DNA of 38,091 nucleotides from the NCBI GenBank assembly GCA_016838885.1, contig JAEKNW010000279.1, positions 1 to 38,091 of the forward strand, written 5' to 3'. Source of the DNA: Candidatus Cloacimonadota bacterium (GTDB lineage: Bacteria; Cloacimonadota; Cloacimonadia; Cloacimonadales; JAFGVF01). Under the pieces are notes generated by a model, which searched no databases, was not told the origin of the DNA, and worked only from the letters and a program-made list of their open reading frames with translations. Below are positions 25,496-33,078 of this stretch, piece after piece. Position 1 is the first letter of the stretch. Each line of letters opens with the position of its first letter. The position numbers and the translations under genes were made by a program.

Positions 25496-26407
25496 TTAAT
25501 ATTTAACTATTTTATACTTTTTACTCTTGTTTAAGCGATTTATGATTCCATCATCATTGACATAATGCCCGGCACCTAAAATGATAAAGGCTTTAGTGTT
25601 ATCGGCTAACATTTCTTCTATTTTCTCAGTCATCTTTATATCTCTTTCCCCGAAGAGCATGTCTAAATATTGTTTCTCTTCAGGTGTTTCCCAAGAAGTC
25701 ATAAAAGTATTCATAGCTTTAGCATCACCAGTCTGCCACAATGTTATTAGCGAGTCTAGCATTGTCTGAAAATCTTGAGATTCCTTCAAAGTTTTGTAAA
25801 GTAATCCTTCTGAAATCTCATCACTACCAAACAGCATTCCCATTTGTTCTTCAATTGATTCAAATTCAACGATTTTTTTATCATCTTCAATTGCCCGGGT
25901 AATATAATGCTTATCAATCCCTAATTCTTCATCTAAACCAGCTAACTGAGATTCTAAAACTGATATGGTTAGGATTAACATGCCTGGTTTCATACTCTCA
26001 AACATTGTAATATCCATATCTTTTTCTTTCAAATATTCAGTGAGAATATCTACTGTCTCTTGGCTTAGATGATCTATAAGCTTAGTACCATCTTGATAAT
26101 ACATATTATCCATAATAATTTTCTGCACAGCATTTTCATCTAAACTGGAGATATCAATTTCAACTCCTAAAACTTGGCTTTCAGTGTAAGCAGTCTCTAC
26201 AACATTAGGCATGGGATAAAATTCAGCTTTACCAAAGTGGATAGAGCCTAATAAATAGACACTGCTATCATCATCAGATACTTTCCAAAACATCATCTCC
26301 CCACCACTAAGTGGATCCTTGCCTTCTAGTTGATTGTCTGCTTTTCCCCCACATCCAACCAAAAATAGAATCAAAATACTAACAATAAGTAAATTCTTTA
26401 CTTTCAT
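25496..26407 (-). CDS. TraB/GumN (TIKI-type) family lipoprotein
   Basis: The 303-residue protein starts with a lipoprotein signal peptide MKVKNLLIVSILILFLVGC, where LVGC is the lipobox. The mature protein has TraB/GumN family features: SVYLLGSIHFGKAEFYPMP near residue 50, with the GSIHFG motif, then a helical region with many acidic residues and a final FIILGAGHYVNDDGIINRL near 275. Eukaryotic TIKI proteins in this superfamily are metalloproteases, and the bacterial relatives are poorly understood. It sits downstream of the large lipoprotein gene, separated by a terminator hairpin, and is closed by its own strong terminator. Confidence 0.85.
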   Translation of the reverse strand: MKVKNLLIVSILILFLVGCGGKADNQLEGKDPLSGGEMMFWKVSDDDSSVYLLGSIHFGKAEFYPMPNVVETAYTESQVLGVEIDISSLDENAVQKIIMDNMYYQDGTKLIDHLSQETVDILTEYLKEKDMDITMFESMKPGMLILTISVLESQLAGLDEELGIDKHYITRAIEDDKKIVEFESIEEQMGMLFGSDEISEGLLYKTLKESQDFQTMLDSLITLWQTGDAKAMNTFMTSWETPEEKQYLDMLFGERDIKMTEKIEEMLADNTKAFIILGAGHYVNDDGIINRLNKSKKYKIVKY

Positions 26408-26446
26408 ACTTTCCTCTTTTGTTACTGGTTATTGCTTTTTTAAAAG

Positions 26447-26474
26447 CAAAAAGGCAGCATGAGTTGCCTTTTTG
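26447..26474 (-). terminator. Intrinsic terminator after the large lipoprotein gene
   Basis: AAAAAGGCA and TGCCTTTTT pair across a 7-base loop (26447-26474), 28 bases past the lipoprotein stop. The arms end in A/T runs on both sides, so it could work on either strand. On the minus strand the following bases are CTTTT. Confidence 0.7.
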
Positions 26475-26501
26475 ACTGCTATAAATTAGTATATTTTCTT
26501 A

Positions 26502-28889
26502 TTATTCATTTAGTAATTGCTCAAACAATAGAGTTAACTCACTTTTATTCATATAAGATAATGGGAATCCAAAGACAAAACATCTATTCTGATTGGTAAT
26601 TTTCCCTACAGCTAAGGGAAGGTCATTAAATTGATTATATTCTTCAATAGTTGCCGGTGAATAAGCATCATCCCCAACTTCTTTAATATCTGAACGATAA
26701 ATTATTTGAGTTAAATTATCATCTGGAGTAGCATAATTTCCTGCAAAATAGGATAAATCAGATAATCCACGTCTTGCAAAAATAAGTGCATTATGTTGCT
26801 CTTCTAAATATAGATTCATTTCTGGTAGATTAGATAATGATGCTATATTAGTTGTAGGCATAAATTTATCGAAGAACCATTTATTGGCTGGAACTGTAAC
26901 TACTGCATTAAGTCTAAAATCTATTCCAAAGTAATTTCTAAACATATTACGGTTCTTATTTACCATCTCATCATTCATGGATTTTAAGTTACCTGCTGAG
27001 CTTAGAATTACGTTTCCACCGTTATTTAGATATAACTTTAATACATCGTAATCACTACCAAAATATGTAGTACCGGCAGCTTCTTCGCGATAAATTACTG
27101 TCTTATATTTCTGTACATCAGAATATGCAAGGTTACATGCAGCATTTTGCAGACCAGTTATAGCATTAATCTCAGATCTTTTAAAGAAATCAACATTTGG
27201 GTAATCTGCTAAAACTTCCCGATATACTGAATCAGCATAAACTTGAGTTGAACTCCATGAAGGGAATGTTGAAGCTTCTAGAACCATGATCCCATCTTTT
27301 TCCGCTTGTGGAACAGGATCTGCTATGTAAAATTCAAAAACAGCAGGTGTTGGGTCATATTCAAATTGTAAATCGACAGCACTGACTTCTAATTTATGAT
27401 AGCCAGGAGCTAAGTTACCAATTTCTAATCCTCTAGAAATAGACCATACACTTGTCTTTGGAACTCTTAACCATTCAGTCATTGTGCCGTCTTCTTCTAC
27501 ATGAGTTACTAAATTATCTGGATTTTGAGATAAGGCAAAGAAATCAAAAGGAGCATCATCGAAGCGTATATCATAAGCAATTATTTCTGAATAATAATCT
27601 TTGTTATCAGCTTCATTTAGGACACGTCCTACCTCAGTATCATAAGGACTATCAGAAAAAACAATAGCTCCTGTACTAGAAGTTGGAGGTGTTCCATATT
27701 GACCATAATAACCCCATCTAGAGAAAACTTTTAGATTTGGTGAATTTACAACAGTTTTTCTGCCTTCACTATCAGTGAAGAAACTAGTAGCATAAATCAC
27801 AGGTATTGGGCCATCCTTGAATAAGTATGGGTAGTTTTCGAGGTCTTCATTAACTACATAATCCTTGTAATGATTATCACCTAGGGCATAAGTTTTTTGT
27901 GGATAAATAACAGTTTTAGGGTGGAAACCTTCCTTAACAGCAAATTCAATAATTGATTCATTTGATTTAACTCCGGCATAGTTATATGCATGAGCTGTAA
28001 TTCTTGTAAAAGTCAATTGTTCTGAATCAGTTTCAGTCCCATCAAAATCAGGAGTTAATGGAGGTGTAGTATTCTTTGTAAGAATTACCTCTCTGTCAGT
28101 GGTAGTGAACCAGCTAGTTTCTTCAACTAACTCTGGAATATCAAGAGAATCAGCATCAGCATCATAGATATATTTACCAAGTTTATATTCATAGTAATCT
28201 GCACCTGGAACAGCTAAAGGGTCACCTGGAATTGTACTCATGGAAAAAGTAATGAATAATCCTGTACCAACTTCTTTTCCGTCAGGATTACCTCTTGAGG
28301 TAGATAGAATACAATTAGGTACCGAAGATTCTGTTTTAAATGATCTTCGTGCTATATTACTAACTGATCCTCTATTATCGATAGCGATAACTTCGATACT
28401 ACTAATTTTCACTGCAGGTTCTCCATCTTCATTTGCAGGGAAATTAACTACAGTATATTGATTTTGCGACCAGACAGTTTTTTTAGCTTGGTTTGAAGTG
28501 AGTGGGATATTTTCATCAGCACCTGGTTTGTAGTGAACAACCCAGCCAACTAATTGATTACCCTCATAAACTACTGGTTCTAATTCACCTATTTCATCAA
28601 TTACAGAGTTACCAGGTGTTGCAATAGGAGTACCATTTTCATCTAAGATTCTATAAGCTATACCAGCAATAGTACCGTCTTCATCAGTAGCGTTCCAATA
28701 CACTCTTTGCTGGAAAACTAAACTTTCTAAAGTGTCAGCAGCACTCTCAGTAACAGCCCCTTCCCATGAAGTAATTCTTATCTCAGGTGCTTTATTACTT
28801 TTGTAATCACCATCAACACCACATGCAGTAATAGCTAAAAGGACTAAGATAGTCCCTAAAAGCAAACTCATTTTTAAAGCTTTACGCAT
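26502..28889 (-). CDS. Large surface lipoprotein of unknown function
   Basis: At 795 residues from ATG 28889, it begins with a lipoprotein signal peptide, MRKALKMSLLLGTILVLL and ITAC (Cys22 or so). I chose this ATG because GGGAGG sits six bases before it. The ATG nearer the site, at GGATG, is too close. The middle part is beta-rich with Ig-like or fibronectin-like stretches (VYWNATDEDGTIAGIAYRI near 55). A C-terminal alpha/beta domain after about 540 resembles GATase-like or DUF4350 folds: MVLEASTFPSWSSTQVYADSVYREVLADYPN, then LKLYLNNGGNVILSSAGN. I do not recognise a named family. It is probably exposed on the cell surface or outer membrane. Confidence 0.6.
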   Translation of the reverse strand: MRKALKMSLLLGTILVLLAITACGVDGDYKSNKAPEIRITSWEGAVTESAADTLESLVFQQRVYWNATDEDGTIAGIAYRILDENGTPIATPGNSVIDEIGELEPVVYEGNQLVGWVVHYKPGADENIPLTSNQAKKTVWSQNQYTVVNFPANEDGEPAVKISSIEVIAIDNRGSVSNIARRSFKTESSVPNCILSTSRGNPDGKEVGTGLFITFSMSTIPGDPLAVPGADYYEYKLGKYIYDADADSLDIPELVEETSWFTTTDREVILTKNTTPPLTPDFDGTETDSEQLTFTRITAHAYNYAGVKSNESIIEFAVKEGFHPKTVIYPQKTYALGDNHYKDYVVNEDLENYPYLFKDGPIPVIYATSFFTDSEGRKTVVNSPNLKVFSRWGYYGQYGTPPTSSTGAIVFSDSPYDTEVGRVLNEADNKDYYSEIIAYDIRFDDAPFDFFALSQNPDNLVTHVEEDGTMTEWLRVPKTSVWSISRGLEIGNLAPGYHKLEVSAVDLQFEYDPTPAVFEFYIADPVPQAEKDGIMVLEASTFPSWSSTQVYADSVYREVLADYPNVDFFKRSEINAITGLQNAACNLAYSDVQKYKTVIYREEAAGTTYFGSDYDVLKLYLNNGGNVILSSAGNLKSMNDEMVNKNRNMFRNYFGIDFRLNAVVTVPANKWFFDKFMPTTNIASLSNLPEMNLYLEEQHNALIFARRGLSDLSYFAGNYATPDDNLTQIIYRSDIKEVGDDAYSPATIEEYNQFNDLPLAVGKITNQNRCFVFGFPLSYMNKSELTLLFEQLLNE

Positions 28890-28965
28890 TAACATCCTCC
28901 CAAGGTCATTAATTATTATCATTATTAAGTTAATTTTTCAAGTTTGATTTATTTAGTCAATATAT

Positions 28966-29832
28966 TTATTTATTTTTTGCTATTTTTTTTGATTTTAAGA
29001 GATTTTTGAACAATTCATAAGTTGTAACAGAGCCAATTCCTCCAGGGACTGGAGTTATCGCTGAGACTGAATCAAAAACATCTTGATAGTCAATATCACC
29101 AACATAAGTAGCATTTCCTTCAGCATTTTTTACTTCATTTATGCCAACATCAATGGCAATGCAATTATTTTTTAAAAAATCTTTAGTTACATAATTTGCT
29201 TTCCCGATTGCAGCAATTAAAATATCAGCTTGCTTGGTAATTTCTTTGATATTATTAGTTTTACTATGACAAACAGTAACAGTAGCATTTCCTGTTTTAT
29301 CTTTTCTGAGAAGCATATTAGCCAGAGGTTTCCCGACAATAGCACTTCTGCCGATAATTACTATGTTTTTACCCTCAGTTTCAATATTATAGTAATCCAA
29401 CATAGTTAAGCAAGCTGTTGCTGTACAAGGGAATAATCCTTCTTGTTCAAGCATAAGCTTACCCAGATTCTCCGGATGAAAGCCATCAACATCTTTTGAA
29501 GACTTTATTAAGGAATTAATCTCAGATTCATGAATATGAGGAGGAAGCGGTTTCTGTAACATAATTCCAGCAACAGTATTATCAGTATTAAAACCTACTA
29601 TTAAATCAACAAGCTCAGATTGAGGAGTATTTTCCTCTAGGGTGATTAAATCTACTTGTACTCCTAATTTCTTTCCTTGGTTAAGAATATTTTGAACATA
29701 GAAAGCTGAAGCTTTATCATCACCAAGTCTTATGACTTTCATAATCAGGGGCTCTGCCAGCTCATTGATTTCTACTTTAAGTTCACTATATTTATCTTTA
29801 ATTAATGGTTTGGCTTTAAGAATTTTCTCCAT
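28966..29832 (-). CDS. folD: Methylenetetrahydrofolate dehydrogenase/cyclohydrolase FolD, atypical active site
   Basis: FolD interconverts methylene-, methenyl- and formyl-tetrahydrofolate in one-carbon metabolism. At 288 residues it has near-normal length. PLPPHIHESEINSLIKSSKDVDGFHPENLG, the NAD(P) motif GRSAIVGKPLA, VCHSKT and TPVPGGIGSVTTYELF are all recognisable. The catalytic lysine of the Tyr-x-x-x-Lys segment (YVASK in E. coli) is replaced: here the protein reads YVQNILNQGKK, with Tyr45 but Ile49. The DVDGF aspartate and the QxPLP glutamine are retained. It may keep dehydrogenase but lack normal cyclohydrolase activity. I chose ATG 29832 over TTG 29835. It overlaps ymdB by 17 bases. 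Confidence 0.9.
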   Translation of the reverse strand: MEKILKAKPLIKDKYSELKVEINELAEPLIMKVIRLGDDKASAFYVQNILNQGKKLGVQVDLITLEENTPQSELVDLIVGFNTDNTVAGIMLQKPLPPHIHESEINSLIKSSKDVDGFHPENLGKLMLEQEGLFPCTATACLTMLDYYNIETEGKNIVIIGRSAIVGKPLANMLLRKDKTGNATVTVCHSKTNNIKEITKQADILIAAIGKANYVTKDFLKNNCIAIDVGINEVKNAEGNATYVGDIDYQDVFDSVSAITPVPGGIGSVTTYELFKNLLKSKKIAKNK

Positions 29833-30607
29833 CAAAGCATCTCCTAATTCGTATTATCTTATTTGTAAGGTTTGTATGATCATCTATATCAAGCATGACA
29901 CCATTAATTTCTAATCCCTTTTGTGAGGTTTTGTAAGGTTTATGCACCCCATCTTTGATAGAATCGATAATGATATCTTTTTGAACACCAATAACTGATG
30001 CGTGTCCACCAGTCATACCCACATCAGTGATATAGGCAGTACCTTGAGGAAGAATTTGTTCATCAGCAGTTTGGACATGAGTATGAGTACCAACTAAAGC
30101 TGAAACTCTACCATCTAAGAACCAGGCCATTGCCCGCTTTTCGGCAGTAGCTTCTGCATGAAAATCAACAAATATAATATTTTCTGTTATTGAATATTTT
30201 TCCAGAAATTCATCAACACATTCAAAGGGTGAATTAGCAGGAGGCATAAAGCTTTGTCCAGCTAAATTTAGAAGTAATAAATTCTTAGCTCCGATTTGTG
30301 CACTAATGAAATTCATACCAATATCCGGTTTGGGATAATTCATAGGTTTGCAAATTCTTTTCTCTAGTTTTAGGTAAGGAAGTGAGTCTGGCTTATCCCA
30401 TAGGTGATTACCGCTAGTCGCATAATCAACTCCATAAGAGAAGGCTAATTTAGCAGCTTTTTCGCTTATACCTCTTCCATCATCTAGATTCTCAAAATTT
30501 GCAATACAGATATCTACAGAAAACTCGTTTTTGAGATGTTTTAAATTCTTTTTTAAAACTTCTCTTCCCGGTTTTCCATAGATATCTCCTAAGAAAAGTA
30601 TTTTCAT
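29816..30607 (-). CDS. ymdB: YmdB-family metallophosphoesterase (TIGR00282)
   Basis: The 263-residue protein belongs to the YmdB calcineurin-like phosphoesterases. Bacillus YmdB hydrolyses 2',3'-cyclic nucleotides and affects biofilm and sporulation decisions. Metal-binding motifs are visible: GDIYGKPGRE near residue 7, CIANFENLDDG near 36 (N and E), TSGNHLWDK near 65, FVDFHAEATAEKR near 145 and GTHTHVQTAD near 170. ITDVGMTGG follows. It directly follows rny (3 bases), the classic pairing, and overlaps folD. The cytoplasmic location is implied by the lack of a signal peptide. Confidence 0.94.
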   Translation of the reverse strand: MKILFLGDIYGKPGREVLKKNLKHLKNEFSVDICIANFENLDDGRGISEKAAKLAFSYGVDYATSGNHLWDKPDSLPYLKLEKRICKPMNYPKPDIGMNFISAQIGAKNLLLLNLAGQSFMPPANSPFECVDEFLEKYSITENIIFVDFHAEATAEKRAMAWFLDGRVSALVGTHTHVQTADEQILPQGTAYITDVGMTGGHASVIGVQKDIIIDSIKDGVHKPYKTSQKGLEINGVMLDIDDHTNLTNKIIRIRRCFDGENS

Positions 30608-30610
30608 AAT

Positions 30611-32173
30611 TTATTTTGCAACAGCAATTTGCCTTGTTTCTCTAATAACAGTAACTTTTATTGTTCCCGGGTATTGTACTTCTTTTTCAATTTTAGAAGC
30701 TATATCTTGAGCGATAAAAGCAGCGCTTTCGTCATTAACATTAGTAGGTTCAACAATGATTCTTAACTCTCTACCAGCTTGAATAGCATAAGATTTATTA
30801 ACCCCTTCGATAGAACCTGCAATTTCTTCTAGTTTAGATAATCTTTGCATATATGATTCAAGCATTTCTCTTCTGGCCCCAGGTCTTGCACCTGAAATAG
30901 CATCAGAGGCTTGAACTAAAGCAGCATAGACGGTGTCAGGAGTAACATCTTCATGATGAGCTTCAATGGCATTTATGACAGTTTTGCATTCGCCATTCTT
31001 ACGAGCGATATTAGCACCGATTACAGCATGAGAACCATCAAACTCGTGATCAATAGCCTTTCCTATATCATGGAGGAGACCGGCACGACGCGCCATCTCT
31101 TGGTTGAGACCTAATTCAGCCGCCATAATACCAGAAATCCAAGCAGTTTCAATTGAGTGTTGGAGTACGTTTTGACCATAACTGGTACGATATTTTAATC
31201 TACCTAGAATTTTAATGATATTTGGAGATATGTTATGAACATTTGCTTCCAAGAAGGCTTTTTCACCGACTTTAACCAAGTGCTCATCCATCTCTTTTCC
31301 GGTTTTTTCGATTACTTCTTCAATTCTGCCCGGGTGAATTCTACCATCAGAGATTAATTTTTCTAGAGATAATCTGGCAATCTCTCTGCGAATTGGATCG
31401 AAACAGGATAGAACAACAGCTTCTGGAGTGTCATCAATGATTAAATCAACACCTGAAGCTTTTTCGAAGGAACGAATATTTCTACCTTCTCTACCAATAA
31501 TTCTTCCTTTCATTTCGTCTGAAGGAAGAGAAACTACAGAAACAGTAGATTCTGAGACATAATCAACAGCCATTCTTTGAATAGCAGTAGCTAATATTTC
31601 AGCTGATTTAGCTGTAGCGTCTGATTTAAGTTGTTCAATTGATTGTCTGATTTCACCGGCAGTATGTTTTTTTGCTGTTGAGATTAATTCAGATTTGAGT
31701 TGATTAAGAGCTTCTTCGTGTGTCATACCGGCAATTTCTTCTAATTTCTTTTGTTGGTCATTTATTAAATTGTCTATTTCATCAGCTCTTTTATTGAGAA
31801 CATCTTCAAATTTTTGATTTTTTCTTTCTAATTGTGTTAAGTTAGTCTCTTTGTTCTCAAGAGATTCCAGCCTTCTATCTAAGGAAGCAAGTCTGTCATT
31901 AGAAGCTTTTTCTAATTTACGCAGCTCTTTTTGACGTTCTTTAATCTCATCTTCCAACACTTTCTTTTGTTGGAACCATTCTTCTTTACCTTCTAGGATT
32001 TTCTCTTTTTTAAGAGATTTGGCTTTCTCTTCAGCATCTTGGATAATTTTTTCAGCAATAACCTTTTGGTTACTAATTAGACTAAAAGCTTTTTTTCTGA
32101 GGATTAGATAAACTATCCCCATGCTCAGCATTCCAACAATAATTCCTATGGCAATATATATTATATTTCCCAT
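30611..32173 (-). CDS. rny: Ribonuclease Y
   Basis: This membrane-anchored endoribonuclease starts mRNA decay. The 520-residue protein has an N-terminal membrane helix (residues 3-25) and a long coiled coil (about 30-200, rich in Glu and Lys). A KH RNA-binding domain follows, with MKGRIIGREGRNIRSFEKASG near 223-243. The HD domain has HDIGKAIDHEFDGSHAVIG near 370, with the catalytic His-Asp. The C-terminal part ends VIRETRQIAVAK as usual. Length matches the family. The start has GAGGA upstream, and a TATAAT with a palindrome lies 20-40 bases before the ATG. It heads rny-ymdB-folD. Confidence 0.97.
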   Translation of the reverse strand: MGNIIYIAIGIIVGMLSMGIVYLILRKKAFSLISNQKVIAEKIIQDAEEKAKSLKKEKILEGKEEWFQQKKVLEDEIKERQKELRKLEKASNDRLASLDRRLESLENKETNLTQLERKNQKFEDVLNKRADEIDNLINDQQKKLEEIAGMTHEEALNQLKSELISTAKKHTAGEIRQSIEQLKSDATAKSAEILATAIQRMAVDYVSESTVSVVSLPSDEMKGRIIGREGRNIRSFEKASGVDLIIDDTPEAVVLSCFDPIRREIARLSLEKLISDGRIHPGRIEEVIEKTGKEMDEHLVKVGEKAFLEANVHNISPNIIKILGRLKYRTSYGQNVLQHSIETAWISGIMAAELGLNQEMARRAGLLHDIGKAIDHEFDGSHAVIGANIARKNGECKTVINAIEAHHEDVTPDTVYAALVQASDAISGARPGARREMLESYMQRLSKLEEIAGSIEGVNKSYAIQAGRELRIIVEPTNVNDESAAFIAQDIASKIEKEVQYPGTIKVTVIRETRQIAVAK

Positions 32174-32193
32174 TAAATCCTCACTTTATCTAT

Positions 32194-32214
32194 ATTATAT
32201 CCTCATTTGAGGAT
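32194..32214 (-). promoter_or_regulatory. -10 element and 16-bp palindrome ahead of rny
   Basis: The minus strand reads TATAAT (32194-32199) adjacent to ATCCTCAAATGAGGAT (32199-32214), a perfect 6-bp-arm palindrome. No TTGACA is found at the right distance. The palindrome lies in the usual spacer region and could be an operator. On the plus strand the same hairpin precedes CTTTTTTT, so it might also be a terminator in the other orientation, although no plus-strand gene is known there. Confidence 0.45.
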
Positions 32215-32232
32215 CTTTTTTTCCCTGTTTAT

Positions 32233-32383
32233 CAGAAAAAGAGGTTCCGCAATACCGTGTCCAAGATTGAATCCGAGAACTATGTTCAAGGTGGGCATCT
32301 ACCTTTTTAGCTTTGCTGATCCGTAACAACGACGGCTTGAGCGCTACCAATGGCTCGATTCCCTCAAAATTGGCAGTTCTTCT
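32233..32383 (-). ncRNA. ssrS: Probable 6S RNA between zapA and rny
   Basis: The 243-bp gap has a structured minus-strand transcript of about 150 bases with bounds approximate. The ends GAAGAAGA and UCUUUUUC pair over 8 bases. GAAUC plus GAG pairs with CUC plus GAUUC. CACCUUGAAC followed by AUA and GUUC mirrors the CACCUUGAACCAAGGGUUC of the Escherichia coli 6S RNA 3' bubble. A CCGU...ACGG hairpin lies inside. TATATT at 32386-32391 is a plausible -10. The position next to zapA matches the E. coli zapA-ssrS arrangement. 6S RNA binds sigma-70 RNA polymerase to reduce transcription in stationary phase. A structure search would settle it. Confidence 0.6.
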
Positions 32384-32416
32384 TCAATATAAGATCACGA
32401 ATATTGCAGAACTAAA

Positions 32417-32677
32417 TTATTCATCTAAAAAGGAATCAATATCAATAGTATCAATCTGATTATTAAACTGAGCTAATTGATCTTGAATGGTAATCATTTG
32501 ATCTGTCATTTTCAGCATACAAAAAAGCAGAAACTTATCAAGGTCTAAGCTTTTGTATTCTAGGGACATATCTCTCAGAAATTTTTTCAAATCAGATATT
32601 GTTCTTTCCAATTTATCGGGGTCATCAGTTTTAACACTGAAGTGTTTTCCTAATAAGTCAAATTGGATTTCTTTCAT
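32417..32677 (-). CDS. zapA: ZapA-like cell division protein
   Basis: The 86-residue protein resembles ZapA, which bundles FtsZ at the division ring. Residues 1-25 (MKEIQFDLLGKHFSVKTDDPDKLER) give the small beta head, and the rest is helical and coiled-coil with many Leu and Met. It is shorter than E. coli ZapA (109) but normal for short-type homologues. The gene overlaps neither neighbour but lies 15 bases after the coiled-coil gene. The adjacent 6S RNA and upstream pheT match the typical order pheT-zapA seen in several phyla (established). The family is low in identity, so the call depends on size, layout and context. Confidence 0.8.
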   Translation of the reverse strand: MKEIQFDLLGKHFSVKTDDPDKLERTISDLKKFLRDMSLEYKSLDLDKFLLFCMLKMTDQMITIQDQLAQFNNQIDTIDIDSFLDE

Positions 32678-32692
32678 TATATAAGTTAGAAA

Positions 32693-33073
32693 TTACAAGT
32701 TATCAATATCAGACAGGTCAATGTCTGGGAACATATCTGATAGTTTAGAATCGATTTCATCAGCAGTATTACCGATGTTATCTAGGGCAGATTGAAGTTC
32801 ACTTATTTTTGTTTCCAAGTTACTTCTAATAGCTCTGAGATCTTCGATTGTTTGATTAAGGTCTTTAATTGTGTCTTCATGAGTCATTATTTGCAGTTCT
32901 TTGTTCTCTAATGTCTCATTAAGATTAGCAATATTGTTTTTTTGCTCTTCAGTAATTTGCTCTAATTTAGAAATTGTTTCTAAATTATTATTATTATCAG
33001 CTTCTAAAGCTCTGTATTTTTCAATTAGCTTTTGAATTTTCTGATTTATATTATTCATATTCACTTGATTCAT
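32693..33073 (-). CDS. Small coiled-coil protein, possibly ZapB-like
   Basis: The 126-residue protein is almost entirely a predicted coiled coil from about residue 10 to 100. It has repeating Leu/Ile every 3-4 residues, many Asn, Glu and Lys, and an acidic C-terminus ending DMFPDIDLSDIDNL. No signal peptide or cysteines are present. It lies 5 bases after pheT and 15 before zapA, so a division role with ZapA is reasonable, but no ZapB identity can be proved from this sequence. The name is therefore tentative. Confidence 0.6.
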   Translation of the reverse strand: MNQVNMNNINQKIQKLIEKYRALEADNNNNLETISKLEQITEEQKNNIANLNETLENKELQIMTHEDTIKDLNQTIEDLRAIRSNLETKISELQSALDNIGNTADEIDSKLSDMFPDIDLSDIDNL

Positions 33074-33078
33074 TTTAT

